DNA from: CATOSP01 sp034422355
Lineage (GTDB): Bacteria; Chloroflexota; Dehalococcoidia; Lucifugimonadales; UBA3495
Length of the DNA stretch: 64,000 bases
Reading direction: 5' to 3'
NCBI GenBank assembly: GCA_034422355.1
Contig: DAOUJS010000200.1
Span: forward strand, 1 to 64,000
Shown: piece after piece, positions 41,750 to 51,027 of the stretch
How positions within the stretch are numbered: position 1 is the first letter of the stretch
Layout: each line of letters begins with the position of its first letter
Made by a program: the position numbers and the translations under genes
The notes under the pieces: generated by a model
What the model saw: only the letters and a program-made list of their open reading frames with translations
Told to the model about the DNA's origin: nothing
Databases searched by the model: none

Positions 41750-43093
41750 TCACGCCGGCGCGCCGGTCGCCATGCCCCACCGGGCCGCGAACTCCTCAAA
41801 GCTGGGACTGCTCTTCAGCGTCAACTGCCCCGTAGTTTCCAGGGCATACACTGACGGCAGAGCCACGCCGTTGAACATGTGCGCCTTGACCAGGGAATAC
41901 GACCCCACGCTCCCGAACACTACTCTGTCCCCAACTCGCAACTCCCGGTGAAAGCGGTACTCTCCGAACAGGTCTCCGGCCAGGCAGGTGCAGCCCGCCA
42001 GAATGTACTCGTGGGGCGCATCATCCTCATGCCCCATGACGTCGGGCTGGTAGCCGTACTCGAAGACCTCCGGCAGGTGGTTTACCGATGTATCCAGCAC
42101 CGCCACGGTACGCCCGCCGCTCTCGAACAGGTCCAGCACCGTTGATACCATGCAACCCGCATCCCGCACCAACCCGGACCCCGGCTCGAACAGCACGTCC
42201 ACATCGTACCGGGACTTCAGGTAGCTTACGGCGCGGCACAAGGCATCGGATGTGGCGTCATCCTCGAACAGGTATCCACCACCCAGATTGACCCACTGGA
42301 CATGACTCAGAATCTCCGGGATTTCGGCGTCCAGCCTCTGCACCGTGGCCTCAAGTTCTCCGAAGTCCGTCGAGTCGCAGTTGGAATGGAACAGAACCCC
42401 CTCCAGCCCGGCGAACCTCTCCGGGCAGCGCCGGAACTCTACTGTCAGCACATCCAACGGCACGCCCAGCTTGGAGTGGGGGCGGCATGGGTCATACCGC
42501 AAATCGTCAGCGAAGGGCATCTGCGGGTTCACCCGCAGACCGCAGCTTGTCGAGTCCTTCATCCGGGGATAGTGCATGTCCCACTGGTTCAGGGAGTTGA
42601 AGGAGATCGAGTCGCAGAGCGAGGCGATTTCCCTGGCGTCCTGGGGGCGGAGGCCCGGAGTGGTGACGCTTACTATCCCGTCCTTTCCAGCCCCACTGGA
42701 CAAGACCCGGCGGGCCAGCCTGGCCTCGTACAAGGAACTGACCGCGAACCCGTCAATCCCCTGGGAAGCCGGCCCCATGCCGTCGTGCCGGCCCAGTGGG
42801 GTGGGCCGTGCGGGTTCGGACGGGGGCGAAGAGGGTCCGGCCCCCGGGCGGGCCATAACCTCCAGCGCGTCCGCGAAGGAGAAGGACTTGACCGCGAAAA
42901 GCAGCTTCAGTCCGGCCCGCTCCCGGCAGCCGGAGGCGCAGTCCAGCAGCCGGTGAATCTCCCCCACGTCGTAGACAAAGGCGGGGGTGTCAACCTCCCC
43001 GGCCCACTCCGGCGCAAGGGCGTCGGCCGGGTCCGGCGCGGCTTCGTTCCGTCCCGGCAGTGCTGCTCTCATATCCTTGGAGGTAACGTTCAT
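41750..43093 (-). CDS. PLP-dependent decarboxylase (NspC/group IV type)
   Basis: The 447-residue enzyme resembles carboxynorspermidine decarboxylase: T-P-A-F-V-Y-D near residue 36, PLP lysine K69 in L-L-F-A-V-K-S, F-H-S-N-C-D-S near 245, N-L-G-G-G near 275, E-P-G-S-G-L for phosphate binding and G-C-T-C-L-A-G-D near 375. Related enzymes decarboxylate carboxyspermidine, ornithine or diaminopimelate. Compared with that family, residues 83-111 (about 29) appear inserted and low in complexity. No carboxynorspermidine dehydrogenase gene is nearby, so the substrate is unknown. Confidence 0.85.
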   Translation of the reverse strand: MNVTSKDMRAALPGRNEAAPDPADALAPEWAGEVDTPAFVYDVGEIHRLLDCASGCRERAGLKLLFAVKSFSFADALEVMARPGAGPSSPPSEPARPTPLGRHDGMGPASQGIDGFAVSSLYEARLARRVLSSGAGKDGIVSVTTPGLRPQDAREIASLCDSISFNSLNQWDMHYPRMKDSTSCGLRVNPQMPFADDLRYDPCRPHSKLGVPLDVLTVEFRRCPERFAGLEGVLFHSNCDSTDFGELEATVQRLDAEIPEILSHVQWVNLGGGYLFEDDATSDALCRAVSYLKSRYDVDVLFEPGSGLVRDAGCMVSTVLDLFESGGRTVAVLDTSVNHLPEVFEYGYQPDVMGHEDDAPHEYILAGCTCLAGDLFGEYRFHRELRVGDRVVFGSVGSYSLVKAHMFNGVALPSVYALETTGQLTLKSSPSFEEFAARWGMATGAPA

Positions 43094-43120
43094 GGGTGAT
43101 ATTGATACGTCAGTGCGCCG

Positions 43121-43504
43121 CTACCACAGCAGCACGCCTGTCAATGCTGCTACCACAGCGGCAAGGACCGCAACACCCGCTCCCCCGATCATCAACCGGG
43201 TCAGCATCTTCATTGCGGTGGAGTTGTTGCCTGTTCGGACCGGGTATACGATATGCTCTCCTGCCCACCGGCCAGCAACGCCACCGGCTCCCAAGGCGAA
43301 CACAAATACGCCGAGAACCAACAATCCCCTCAGAAGATTGTATTCAAGAGGAGATCCCTCGATTTGCGGTGACGTGATTTGCAGAGTAACGCGAAAGATT
43401 TCTGCCAGGAAGTGGCCCCAGAACGCTATGCCCGCAGTTGTGATTCCTGCCAGTGTGCCGAAGGCGCGGCACTCGCGTAGCCGGTCCACATCCGATGCCC
43501 CCAT
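43121..43504 (-). CDS. Small membrane protein of the SecA-like cluster
   Basis: The 127-residue protein has about three membrane helices (about residues 15-40, 55-80 and 105-125). It is Gly- and Ala-rich, without a known motif. I chose the ATG at 43504, 8 bases after GAAGGAG. A GTG or ATG further upstream would add 19 residues. It ends 27 bases before the decarboxylase gene, so it may belong to that operon. Confidence 0.65.
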   Translation of the reverse strand: MGASDVDRLRECRAFGTLAGITTAGIAFWGHFLAEIFRVTLQITSPQIEGSPLEYNLLRGLLVLGVFVFALGAGGVAGRWAGEHIVYPVRTGNNSTAMKMLTRLMIGGAGVAVLAAVVAALTGVLLW

Positions 43505-43617
43505 CCCGCTCACTCCTTCTTGTTTGGACACGCGGTTAGGATTGTATGTAGGTCCCGTCATTGTGTCCCCGGTACGGAATCATTCTAGCATAGGCATCCC
43601 TGGCAATTGTGGAGAGG

Positions 43618-44991
43618 TCAACCGGAGTCCGCGCTGCCAGCGGCGCCGCAACTTGCAGCCTCTCTCCGCCGTGGGGTTGCAGTCTCCACTGCCACCGGCG
43701 GCAGCGGGCGGCGCACCGACGCCGGAGCGATTCCCGCCTTCAGCGCGGCCATCACCCCCGCGGCCTCCCAGTAGTTATCTACCAGGAAGAACTGGCCGTG
43801 CCCCCAGGGTAGCGCCTCCAGGTCGTTCTTCATCAGGTTGGTGTTCTCTCTCACCGCGATAACCGGTATGCCCTGTTCCAGCGCGGCCAAAGTGGGCAGG
43901 CCAAGGCACCCGTCGGGTATGACGAGGCAGGAAACATCGCTCACGGACAGCGTATTCCGGCCTTCCCGTGCCTCGTGGCGGGAGATGATCCTGGGGCTGC
44001 GTTGCAGGCCCTTGAGTACCGACTGCAAGAATGTGATGGACACCGCCTCCGCCGCCATCCGCGGGTCCACGATCCCCGTGTCCATGTCCAGCACTTCCTG
44101 GGACTCCAACATGGGCGAATGGGCCGACGGCACATCGTAGATGGTCGAGATCGCATGGGTCAGCATCGACTCGACGCCGCCCCACGGGTTGACCATCGCG
44201 CCGCCGCTGCCGAAGTAGTCTCCGTGGTAATGGAACGGCACCGAAATCACCGAGGACAGCGCCACGGCATCGTAATCATCCCGATAGTCGTCCAGCACGT
44301 TGAACAAACCCTCCAGGTTCTCCACGCCCCCCGAGGCCCTGGCCGACCCGGTGTATTCGGAGCGCATGACCAGCCGCGGCTCCAGCTTGACCACCCGGGG
44401 GCAGTCCAGCCCGTAGGAAGCGCGGGCGGCATTGACCGCGTTGACGGCAAGCCCGGTGAAAATGCCATCCGGGTGGGAGTCGATTACCACCAGCACCCGG
44501 TTGGCCCGCACAGGCTGCAGCGCAGCAGTCCCCATTAGCAACCGGCAGAGGACGCTGCCCTCAACGTATAGCGAGTTGGCGGGCATCTCGTTGATGTCCG
44601 AGGCGTTCACCACGTTGGGATGAGTAATCAGGGTGTCGCAGGTCTGGCCCAGCAACTGTGCCACCGGCGTCGCGTCGCCCGCGTGGCCCCCGATGGCCGC
44701 GCCGACCCCCGTCGGCACAACCAGAACGGCATTGAACTCCCCCGAATTCTCGCCCCGCCGGGACTCAAAATCGAACATGGACTTGGGGTTGGAACTCGTG
44801 GAACAGTGGCCGGCCCGCATCAGGGTGACCTCGCACCTGCACCCGGACCGGCCGGACTCGGACACCACTACTCGCAGGGGTGTGTAGCCCTCCGGCAATG
44901 ACTCCGCAACCTTGCCCGCCAACCACGCCAGCGGACTCACCCCTTGGGGCATCCCCGGCAATTCCAGTTCAATTTCCGACAGATAGGTCAA
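43618..44991 (-). CDS. DUF3326-family protein
   Basis: The 457-residue protein has V-V-P-T-G-V-G-A-A-I-G-G-H-A-G-D-A near residue 90, then T-L-I-T-H-P-N-V-V-N-A-S, and G-S-V-L-C-R-L-L. These are marks of DUF3326, known from cyanobacteria and other phyla with no defined function. Later segments include P-F-H-Y-H-G-D-Y-F-G. The C-terminal 40 residues are Ala/Pro-rich and variable. It heads the same-strand run toward the SecA-like gene. Confidence 0.82.
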   Translation of the reverse strand: MTYLSEIELELPGMPQGVSPLAWLAGKVAESLPEGYTPLRVVVSESGRSGCRCEVTLMRAGHCSTSSNPKSMFDFESRRGENSGEFNAVLVVPTGVGAAIGGHAGDATPVAQLLGQTCDTLITHPNVVNASDINEMPANSLYVEGSVLCRLLMGTAALQPVRANRVLVVIDSHPDGIFTGLAVNAVNAARASYGLDCPRVVKLEPRLVMRSEYTGSARASGGVENLEGLFNVLDDYRDDYDAVALSSVISVPFHYHGDYFGSGGAMVNPWGGVESMLTHAISTIYDVPSAHSPMLESQEVLDMDTGIVDPRMAAEAVSITFLQSVLKGLQRSPRIISRHEAREGRNTLSVSDVSCLVIPDGCLGLPTLAALEQGIPVIAVRENTNLMKNDLEALPWGHGQFFLVDNYWEAAGVMAALKAGIAPASVRRPLPPVAVETATPRRREAASCGAAGSADSG

Positions 44992-45212
44992 CCGGCTTCC
45001 CTCCGTCCGAAAAGGGAATCACAAACCCGTCCGCTTCGCAAGCAGCGCGGCGGCGTAACTGCTCAGACTGGAGCAGATATGGGCTGGGAGAGGGCAACTG
45101 TGACGGTCTCCGGGAATTCATCCCGTTTGCAGGGGCTATCCTCCCGGCATTTGGAGTAGAATTTGACTGCTGGCAACGCAAACAACAATCACTCTCGCAC
45201 AAGGAGGCGGTT

Positions 45213-46109
45213 ATGCCCATCGAGCAAGTATCATCCGGTCTGGCGTCCATCGTTTCCGCAGACAGGCCCATCAACGAGTTGGCCACCGGGTTCGGCAATG
45301 ACAACGGCCCTGCCGAGGGCCCCCTTTGGTGGCATGAAGGCGGCTACCTTCTCTTCAGTGACATTGGCAACAACCGCCGGATGAAGTGGGCGCCCGGCGA
45401 GGGGGCAACGGTGTTCCAGGAACCCACCAACTTCGCCAACGGCCTCACCCGCGACATCCAGGGACGGCTAATCGCCTGCGACCGCACCCCAAGGGTAGTC
45501 CGGCACGAACCCGACGGCAGTCTCACAGTCATAGCCAACAGCTACCAGGGCAAGAGCCTGAACCGCCCCAACGACGTGGTGGTCAAGTCCGACGGCAGCA
45601 TCTACTTCACCGACCCCGGCGCTCCCGCCCCTGAATATCAGCTTGACTTCGCCGGGGTCTACCGGGTCAGCGCCGACCTCGGGACCATCACCCTGCTGGT
45701 GCGCGACTTCATCACCCCCAACGGCCTGGCCTTCTCCCCAGACGAAAGCGTCCTTTACATCAACGATTCGCGCCGCGGCCACATCCGGGCCTTCGACATG
45801 CAGCCAAACGGGACGCCGGCCCTGGCAACGGACCGGGTGCTTTGCGACCTGCGCGGCGACCGTCCCGGAGTCCCCGACGGCATGAAGGTGGACGTGGAGG
45901 GCAACGTATACTGCGGCGGTTCCGGCGGCATCTGGGTCATCGACCCGTCCGGCCAACACCTTGGCACCATCGTCCACGGCGCTGAAGCCACAACCAACGT
46001 CGCATTCGGCGGCGACGACTGGAAGACCCTCTACTTCACCACCCGGAACGAAGTGGGGAGCATCGACCTCAACATCCCCGGCATCCCGGTTCCCGTGGCC
46101 GCATCCTAG
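45213..46109 (+). CDS. SMP-30/gluconolactonase-family beta-propeller
   Basis: The 298-residue protein has the SMP-30 metal residues: E in G-P-A-E-G-P-L-W-W near residue 36, N in N-R-P-N-D-V-V near 124, N in T-P-N-G-L-A-F-S-P-D near 174 and D in P-D-G-M-K-V-D near 227. The family hydrolyses sugar lactones using a divalent metal. AAGGAGG precedes the ATG at 45213. Upstream open frame overlaps the divergent DUF3326 gene and is rejected. Confidence 0.92.
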   Translation: MPIEQVSSGLASIVSADRPINELATGFGNDNGPAEGPLWWHEGGYLLFSDIGNNRRMKWAPGEGATVFQEPTNFANGLTRDIQGRLIACDRTPRVVRHEPDGSLTVIANSYQGKSLNRPNDVVVKSDGSIYFTDPGAPAPEYQLDFAGVYRVSADLGTITLLVRDFITPNGLAFSPDESVLYINDSRRGHIRAFDMQPNGTPALATDRVLCDLRGDRPGVPDGMKVDVEGNVYCGGSGGIWVIDPSGQHLGTIVHGAEATTNVAFGGDDWKTLYFTTRNEVGSIDLNIPGIPVPVAAS

Positions 46110-46131
46110 CGGTTTGGCCACTCTCGGCAAG

Positions 46132-46166
46132 TCGCCGGTCAGCGCTTCCGGGCGACTGACCGGCGA
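46132..46166. terminator. Hairpin between convergent SMP-30 and crotonase genes
   Basis: TCGCCGGTCAG (46132-46142) and CTGACCGGCGA (46156-46166) form a perfect 11-bp stem with a 13-base loop. It has no T-run, but its position between two converging genes suits transcript ends on both strands. Confidence 0.55.
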
Positions 46167-46174
46167 CCGGACGG

Positions 46175-47092
46175 CTATCCCAGCAACTCCCGCCGGACGG
46201 CCTCCAGGCGGGCGCGCTGCTCTTCGTCAATGTCGGGGTAGCCCTCCCCTTTCTCCCGGATGCCGCCGGTGAAGTTGGGTTCGCGCTTCTCCAGGAACGC
46301 CCTGCGGCCCTCATCCCCGTCGGTGGTCATCTGGGTCAGCAGGTAGTTGATCAGGGTCTGGACTCGCCACGCCTCCGACACCGGTATCTCCCGGAACCGC
46401 ACCACGAACTCCTTCATCATGCGCACCGCCAGCGGCGGCATCCTCACCACTTCAGCGGCCACCTCCTCGGCCCGTTCCATCAAACGGTCGTGGGGCACGA
46501 CCTCGTTGATCAGGTTGATCCGCAGCGCCTCCTTGGCGTCGAAGGGCCGGTCCGTCAGCAGGATACGCATCGCGTCGGCGTAGGACACCTGCCGGGTAAG
46601 GTAAGTGGCCCCAGGACCGTGGCCCACCCAACCCTGGCTCAGCAGGGCGAACTTGAAGCGGGCGTGTTCCTCGCTGGCGATCCTGATGTCGGTGGAGGTC
46701 AGCATCAGGTAGAACCCGGCCCCCGCGGCCCACCCGTTGATGGCCGCGATGACTGGCTTCCATATCTGGGGGTAATGGTCTCCCAGGCTGCCGTCCACGC
46801 CGAACTTGGACCCGTTGACCGTGCCCGACGGCGGCCAGAAGATGTTCTCCATCCGGACCCGCTCCCGTTCCTCCGGGGTAATGCCCGGAGGAGTGTCCAG
46901 GTTATGCCCGGCGCAGAAGTAGCGGTCGCCCACCCCGGTCAGAATCGCGGCGCGGACATCGGTGTCGTCCCAGACCTCCTTCCAAGCCTCGGCAATTTCG
47001 TGGGAGGTCTCCCGGTCCAGGATGTTGGCCTTCTCCGCGTTGTTGATGGTCACGTAGGCCACGTGGCCCCGCTTCTCATACAAGACTTTCAT
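46175..47092 (-). CDS. Crotonase-family protein lacking the catalytic Glu pair
   Basis: The 305-residue protein has F-C-A-G-H-N-L-D (oxyanion loop) near residue 67, G-W-A-A-G-A-G-F-Y-L near residue 128 and a long insertion after the first motif. The two hydratase Glu positions read Tyr (G-F-Y-L) and Gly (Q-G-W-V-G-H). Dehydratase activity is therefore doubtful. Its C-terminal A-F-L-E-K-R-E-P-N-F is conserved in crotonases. It is single-gene, divergent from the VWA gene. Confidence 0.88.
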   Translation of the reverse strand: MKVLYEKRGHVAYVTINNAEKANILDRETSHEIAEAWKEVWDDTDVRAAILTGVGDRYFCAGHNLDTPPGITPEERERVRMENIFWPPSGTVNGSKFGVDGSLGDHYPQIWKPVIAAINGWAAGAGFYLMLTSTDIRIASEEHARFKFALLSQGWVGHGPGATYLTRQVSYADAMRILLTDRPFDAKEALRINLINEVVPHDRLMERAEEVAAEVVRMPPLAVRMMKEFVVRFREIPVSEAWRVQTLINYLLTQMTTDGDEGRRAFLEKREPNFTGGIREKGEGYPDIDEEQRARLEAVRRELLG

Positions 47093-47204
47093 GTGTGTAC
47101 CTCCGTGTTCCGGCGGCCAGTGGCCGCTATGGTAATATCGGATAGTATAACGCTTTATGCAGCGGCTGCCGGGAGTCTAATTGTCATCGCAGGGAGGTTG
47201 CGAA

Positions 47205-48077
47205 ATGCCATACTCCGCCGACATTAACCGCGCTAACCCCGGCTGCTTCCTGTTCCTGGTTGACCAATCGGGTTCGATGGCTGGACAAATCGGCGGGCAA
47301 GAAGGGCAAAATAAGGCAGAACATGCGGCGGACGCCATCAATCGGATTGTTGACACGCTGGCCCAACGCTGCTCCCAGGGTATGGAAGTCCGGGACTACT
47401 TCCACATAGGCATTCTCGGTTACACATCCGAAGGATGGCTCTTCAACAGTGATAAGCCGGCAATTACCAGCGCCATCGCCGGAACCACCCCGGCGCAGCC
47501 CTTTCTGCCCATGAGCCAACTGGTTGAAGCGGCGGAAATCGTAGAAAGACAAGTTAGGGAAAACCACGGCGGGGAGATAGTGGAGGTGACCCGTCGAATG
47601 CCGGTCTGGTTGCGGCCCCACGTCGGCAAGCAAGACCCATTGGGAGGAACGTTGAGGCTAGTAGAGTGTCCATTGTCCGAATGGGTTGACCAGCATCCGA
47701 ACTCCTACCCACCCATCGTAATCATTGTATGCGACGGCTCCTCCACAGACGGAGACCCAGAGCCTATGGCCCAACGTATCAAGGATCTTCGCACCAACGA
47801 TGGGAACGTTCTGCTGTTTACCGTCCATCTGTCTGAGTCAAATGTCAGCCCTACCATGCTCCCCAGCAATGACGGAGGCCTGCCATCTGAGTTTATGAAC
47901 GATGGCAAAATGATGTTCCGCATGGCATCGGAGCTGCCAGAGCCCATCCGTCAACAGGCAACGAGCCTCGGGATTCCAGTGAGTGAAAATTCACGCGGAT
48001 TGGTCTTCAACGCCGATGCGGTGGCCCTGGCCCAGTTCCTGGACATCGGCACCCGCGGCCCTTCCAACCTGCACTAA
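47205..48077 (+). CDS. VWA-domain protein (TerY-like)
   Basis: The 290-residue protein has a full MIDAS start D20-Q-S-G-S-M, a Thr/Ser-rich loop and a D-G-S-S-T-D-G-D segment near residue 185. VWA proteins of this type bind Mg2+ and often work with PP2C phosphatase and kinase (TerY-P triad), but those partners are absent here. GGGAGG precedes the ATG at 47205. An ATG at 47181 is upstream of that site. It might be part of a stress or conflict system. Confidence 0.82.
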   Translation: MPYSADINRANPGCFLFLVDQSGSMAGQIGGQEGQNKAEHAADAINRIVDTLAQRCSQGMEVRDYFHIGILGYTSEGWLFNSDKPAITSAIAGTTPAQPFLPMSQLVEAAEIVERQVRENHGGEIVEVTRRMPVWLRPHVGKQDPLGGTLRLVECPLSEWVDQHPNSYPPIVIIVCDGSSTDGDPEPMAQRIKDLRTNDGNVLLFTVHLSESNVSPTMLPSNDGGLPSEFMNDGKMMFRMASELPEPIRQQATSLGIPVSENSRGLVFNADAVALAQFLDIGTRGPSNLH

Positions 48078-48227
48078 CCAAGCCCCGGCTACCCGCTCGC
48101 TCCAATTTGACTACCGCCACGCCAGCCAATAGACTGCCCACCTGAGAACACCCCAGCCGTTCAAGTTGCCTTGCAAGTGCGCTGGTGTGTTCCCGAATCT
48201 CCCAGCGTTGCCGCAGGAGGCCGGTCG

Positions 48228-48566
48228 ATGAGCATTATAAGGCTGTACACCGGGGACGACGGGCAGTCCCACATCGAGGAACTGGACCTGGCTTCACACC
48301 CGGAATTGGAGGAACTGCACCAGGCCGAGGGCATCGTGTTTCGCCAGTCTGAGGCGGGCCGGTTCAGCGACTGGCACAACGCGCCCCGCCGCCAGTACGT
48401 CATCACCCTGTCCGGCGAGGTCGAGATCGGGCTGGGAGACGGCTCGGTCCATCGCTTCGGCCCCGGCCACGTCACCCTGGCCGAGGACCTGACGGGTCAG
48501 GGCCACACCACCAGGTCCGTGGGCGACGTTCCCCGCGTCTCGGCGACGGTGCCCATCCTGGACTGA
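48228..48566 (+). CDS. Cupin-domain protein
   Basis: The 112-residue protein has the two cupin motifs around R-R-Q-Y-V-I-T-L-S-G-E-V-E-I and G-P-G-H-V-T-L-A-E-D, and a late G-H-T-T. It has few His ligands (one W-H near residue 49), so the metal is uncertain. GCAGGAGG precedes the ATG at 48228. Similar small cupins act as sensors or in small-molecule metabolism. Confidence 0.85.
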   Translation: MSIIRLYTGDDGQSHIEELDLASHPELEELHQAEGIVFRQSEAGRFSDWHNAPRRQYVITLSGEVEIGLGDGSVHRFGPGHVTLAEDLTGQGHTTRSVGDVPRVSATVPILD

Positions 48567-48605
48567 CAAGTGGGCCGGATACGCGGCCGCTCCAAGAGCA
48601 AGTAG

Positions 48606-48625
48606 ATTCCCGCGAAAGCGGGAAT
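48606..48625. repeat. 20-bp palindromic repeat, copy 2
   Basis: ATTCCCGC-GAAA-GCGGGAAT is the exact reverse complement of the copy at 761-780. It lies between the cupin gene and the adaptor gene. An in-frame start at 48624 would fall inside it, which supports the later start at 48648. Confidence 0.75.
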
Positions 48626-48647
48626 GACCGGTCGAAATGGTAATGAG

Positions 48648-49373
48648 ATGTCGGGCCTATTGAGCGGCTGGCGGGTGCGCGCCCTAACGGTCGTTGCTGC
48701 CGTAGCTATCGTTGTGGCTGCGGCTGTTTTCGGTTACCGGCTGTGGTACAACTCCGTCCACTTCGTTTCCACCAACAACGCCCAGGTGACCGCGGCCCTG
48801 GTACAGGCCGGGTCAATCAACGCCGGGCGCATCATCAGCATGGACGTGGACGTGGGAACCCCGGTGTCGGAGGGGCAGGTCATCGCGGTGGTGGACATTC
48901 CCACGGTGCTATCAAGGTCTGATACTACCGACACTTCCAAGCTGGGATTCCGGGACGTTCAGGACCAGATGGCCGAGGTCGTTGCGCCCATTTCCGGGGT
49001 CGTGGCCGCCCGGTGGGCCAGGGTTGGCGACACGGTGCCCGCGGGCCAGCCCATTGTAACCCTCATGGACCCCAGGCAGGCGTGGATTACGGCCAACGTC
49101 GACGAGCGCGATGTCGGCCGTGTCCGGTCCGGCCAGTTCGTGGAGGTATACGTGGACGCGATGGGGCATACGCTGCCGGGACGGGTGGAATCGGTCTCGC
49201 CCGTCACCGCCGGGACCTTCAGCCTGCTCCCTTCCCGGAACACCTCCGGCAACTTCAACAAGATCGCCCAGCTTGTGCCGGTCAAGATAGTCCCGGAGGA
49301 GAGCTACTTGCCCCTGATCCCGGGCTCCTCCGTCGAGGTGAAAATTCACGTGTCCGGCCCGGGACCCGGCTGA
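48648..49373 (+). CDS. Membrane fusion protein of an EmrAB-type exporter
   Basis: The 241-residue protein has one N-terminal membrane anchor (about 9-31), then half-motif lipoyl-like segments (G-R-I-I-S-M-D-V-D-V-G near residue 72, S-G-V-V-A-A-R-W near 125) and a beta-barrel region. The coiled-coil hairpin seen in EmrA is almost missing. Such adaptors guide substrates from an inner-membrane pump outward. The MFS pump gene follows 30 bases later, so they form one operon. No good ribosome site is visible at 48648. Confidence 0.85.
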   Translation: MSGLLSGWRVRALTVVAAVAIVVAAAVFGYRLWYNSVHFVSTNNAQVTAALVQAGSINAGRIISMDVDVGTPVSEGQVIAVVDIPTVLSRSDTTDTSKLGFRDVQDQMAEVVAPISGVVAARWARVGDTVPAGQPIVTLMDPRQAWITANVDERDVGRVRSGQFVEVYVDAMGHTLPGRVESVSPVTAGTFSLLPSRNTSGNFNKIAQLVPVKIVPEESYLPLIPGSSVEVKIHVSGPGPG

Positions 49374-49403
49374 CTGTAACGGGACCGGTAGGACTGGCCG
49401 CCG

Positions 49404-50969
49404 ATGCCGCGCATTCCCTACGAGTGGAAGGTCCTGGTCCTGGTGGTGCTGGGCATCGTCACCGTGGTCCTGGACACCACCATCATCAACGTGGCCCTGC
49501 CCCGGATAATGACCGCCCTCAGCGCCAGCCTGGACCGCGCCCAGCTGATCATCTCCATGTACATGCTGGCCCTGGCCCTGATAGTCCCCACGACAGGCTA
49601 CCTGAGCGACCGGCTGGGGATCAAGCGGCTCTTCGTCCTCTCCGTTACCGGGTTTACCCTGGGGTCGGTCCTTTGCGGGCTGGCGTGGGACATCAACTCC
49701 CTCATAGCCTTCCGGTTCATCAAGGGGCTGGCCGGGGGTGTCACCATGCCCCTGGGGATGGCGATGATGTTCCGCACCGTACCCCGGGAACGCCAGGGCT
49801 CGATGATGGGCATCGTCGGCATCCCTATCCTGTTCGCTCCCATTTTCGGCCCGGTCATCGGCGGATACCTGGTGGAGACTTCAAGCTGGCGGATGGCATT
49901 CTTCATCAACGTCCCCGTGGGGATTGCAGCCGTGGCCCTGGCAACCCTGTGGCTCCTGGAGACGGACAGGACGGAGCCGCGGAGGTTCGACCTGAAGGGA
50001 TTCATCCTGGCCGGGATTGGGTTTTGTTCTGTCCTCATGGCCCTTACCCGCGCCCCCGAGGACGGCTGGGGCGCGCCCAACGTGGTGGTCCTGTTTGCGG
50101 TGTCGGCCGTGTCCCTGGTCGCGTGGGTCTACGTGGAACTGACCGAGGAATCCCCTCTCCTCGACCTGAGAATCTTCCGCAACCCCCCGTTTACGATGGC
50201 GGCAAGCGTCCACTTCATCGCCACGATGGTGCTGATCTCCGTCGTCTTCATGGTCCCCCTGTTCCTGCAGGACATCCGGGGATTGAGTCCACTGGAGGCC
50301 GGGATACTGCTGATGCCCCAGGGAATAGCCCTGGCTGTGGCCGCGCCCATCACCGGGCGGCTCTACGACCGGGTGGGGCCGTTGCCCTTGATCATTCCGG
50401 GTATACTGGGTGCAGGTTTTGCCACGCTGCAACTGGCCAATCTGGACATGGATACCACCGACCGGGAGTTGGCTGCCATCCTCATGCTTCGGGGCGTCAG
50501 CAGCGGGTTGATGTTCATCCCCGCAGTTTCGCTTACAATGAGCCTGGTGCCCAGGGAAGAACTGCCCCGTGCATCGGCCTTGATCAACAGTCTGCGGCAG
50601 CTATTCCCGGCCTTCGGCACGGCAGCCTTCGCCACTGTCCTGACGGTCCGGCAGGCGTTCCACTCCAACAGCCTGTCCCAGACGGTTACCCCCGATTCCC
50701 TGGGCGCGATGCAGGTGATGTCGCAACTGGAACGGGCGGCAGGAGACTTGCCGGGGATAAACGGACGGACAAACGAGGCAGCCGTTCAGATGTTGGACCA
50801 GATCGTGCAACGGGAAGCGTCCATAAGCGCGTTCAACGACGTGTTCCTGATTGCGTCAATCATAGTGTTCGTGGCGCTGATACCCGCCGTGTTCCTGCGC
50901 AAGCGGCAGCCCCAGGAAGTTGCCGGGCCCGGCGAAGAAGGGGATGCCGCACCCGAACCTGCGGACTAG
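49404..50969 (+). CDS. MFS multidrug exporter of the DHA2 (EmrB/QacA) family
   Basis: The 521-residue protein has 14 predicted membrane helices. Motif D1-like L-D-T-T-I-I-N-V-A-L-P near residue 22 and motif A G-Y-L-S-D-R-L-G-I-K-R-L near 67 are clear, as is motif C-like G-P-V-I-G-G-Y-L in helix 5. DHA2 pumps use proton gradients to export drugs. Adaptor genes flank it on both sides, so it should work with them. Confidence 0.93.
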   Translation: MPRIPYEWKVLVLVVLGIVTVVLDTTIINVALPRIMTALSASLDRAQLIISMYMLALALIVPTTGYLSDRLGIKRLFVLSVTGFTLGSVLCGLAWDINSLIAFRFIKGLAGGVTMPLGMAMMFRTVPRERQGSMMGIVGIPILFAPIFGPVIGGYLVETSSWRMAFFINVPVGIAAVALATLWLLETDRTEPRRFDLKGFILAGIGFCSVLMALTRAPEDGWGAPNVVVLFAVSAVSLVAWVYVELTEESPLLDLRIFRNPPFTMAASVHFIATMVLISVVFMVPLFLQDIRGLSPLEAGILLMPQGIALAVAAPITGRLYDRVGPLPLIIPGILGAGFATLQLANLDMDTTDRELAAILMLRGVSSGLMFIPAVSLTMSLVPREELPRASALINSLRQLFPAFGTAAFATVLTVRQAFHSNSLSQTVTPDSLGAMQVMSQLERAAGDLPGINGRTNEAAVQMLDQIVQREASISAFNDVFLIASIIVFVALIPAVFLRKRQPQEVAGPGEEGDAAPEPAD

Positions 50970-51027
50970 GTATACTCATACCCGAAGGATTACCCAACAA
51001 CCTGCAAGAAGGACTGATGGTCAGAAT

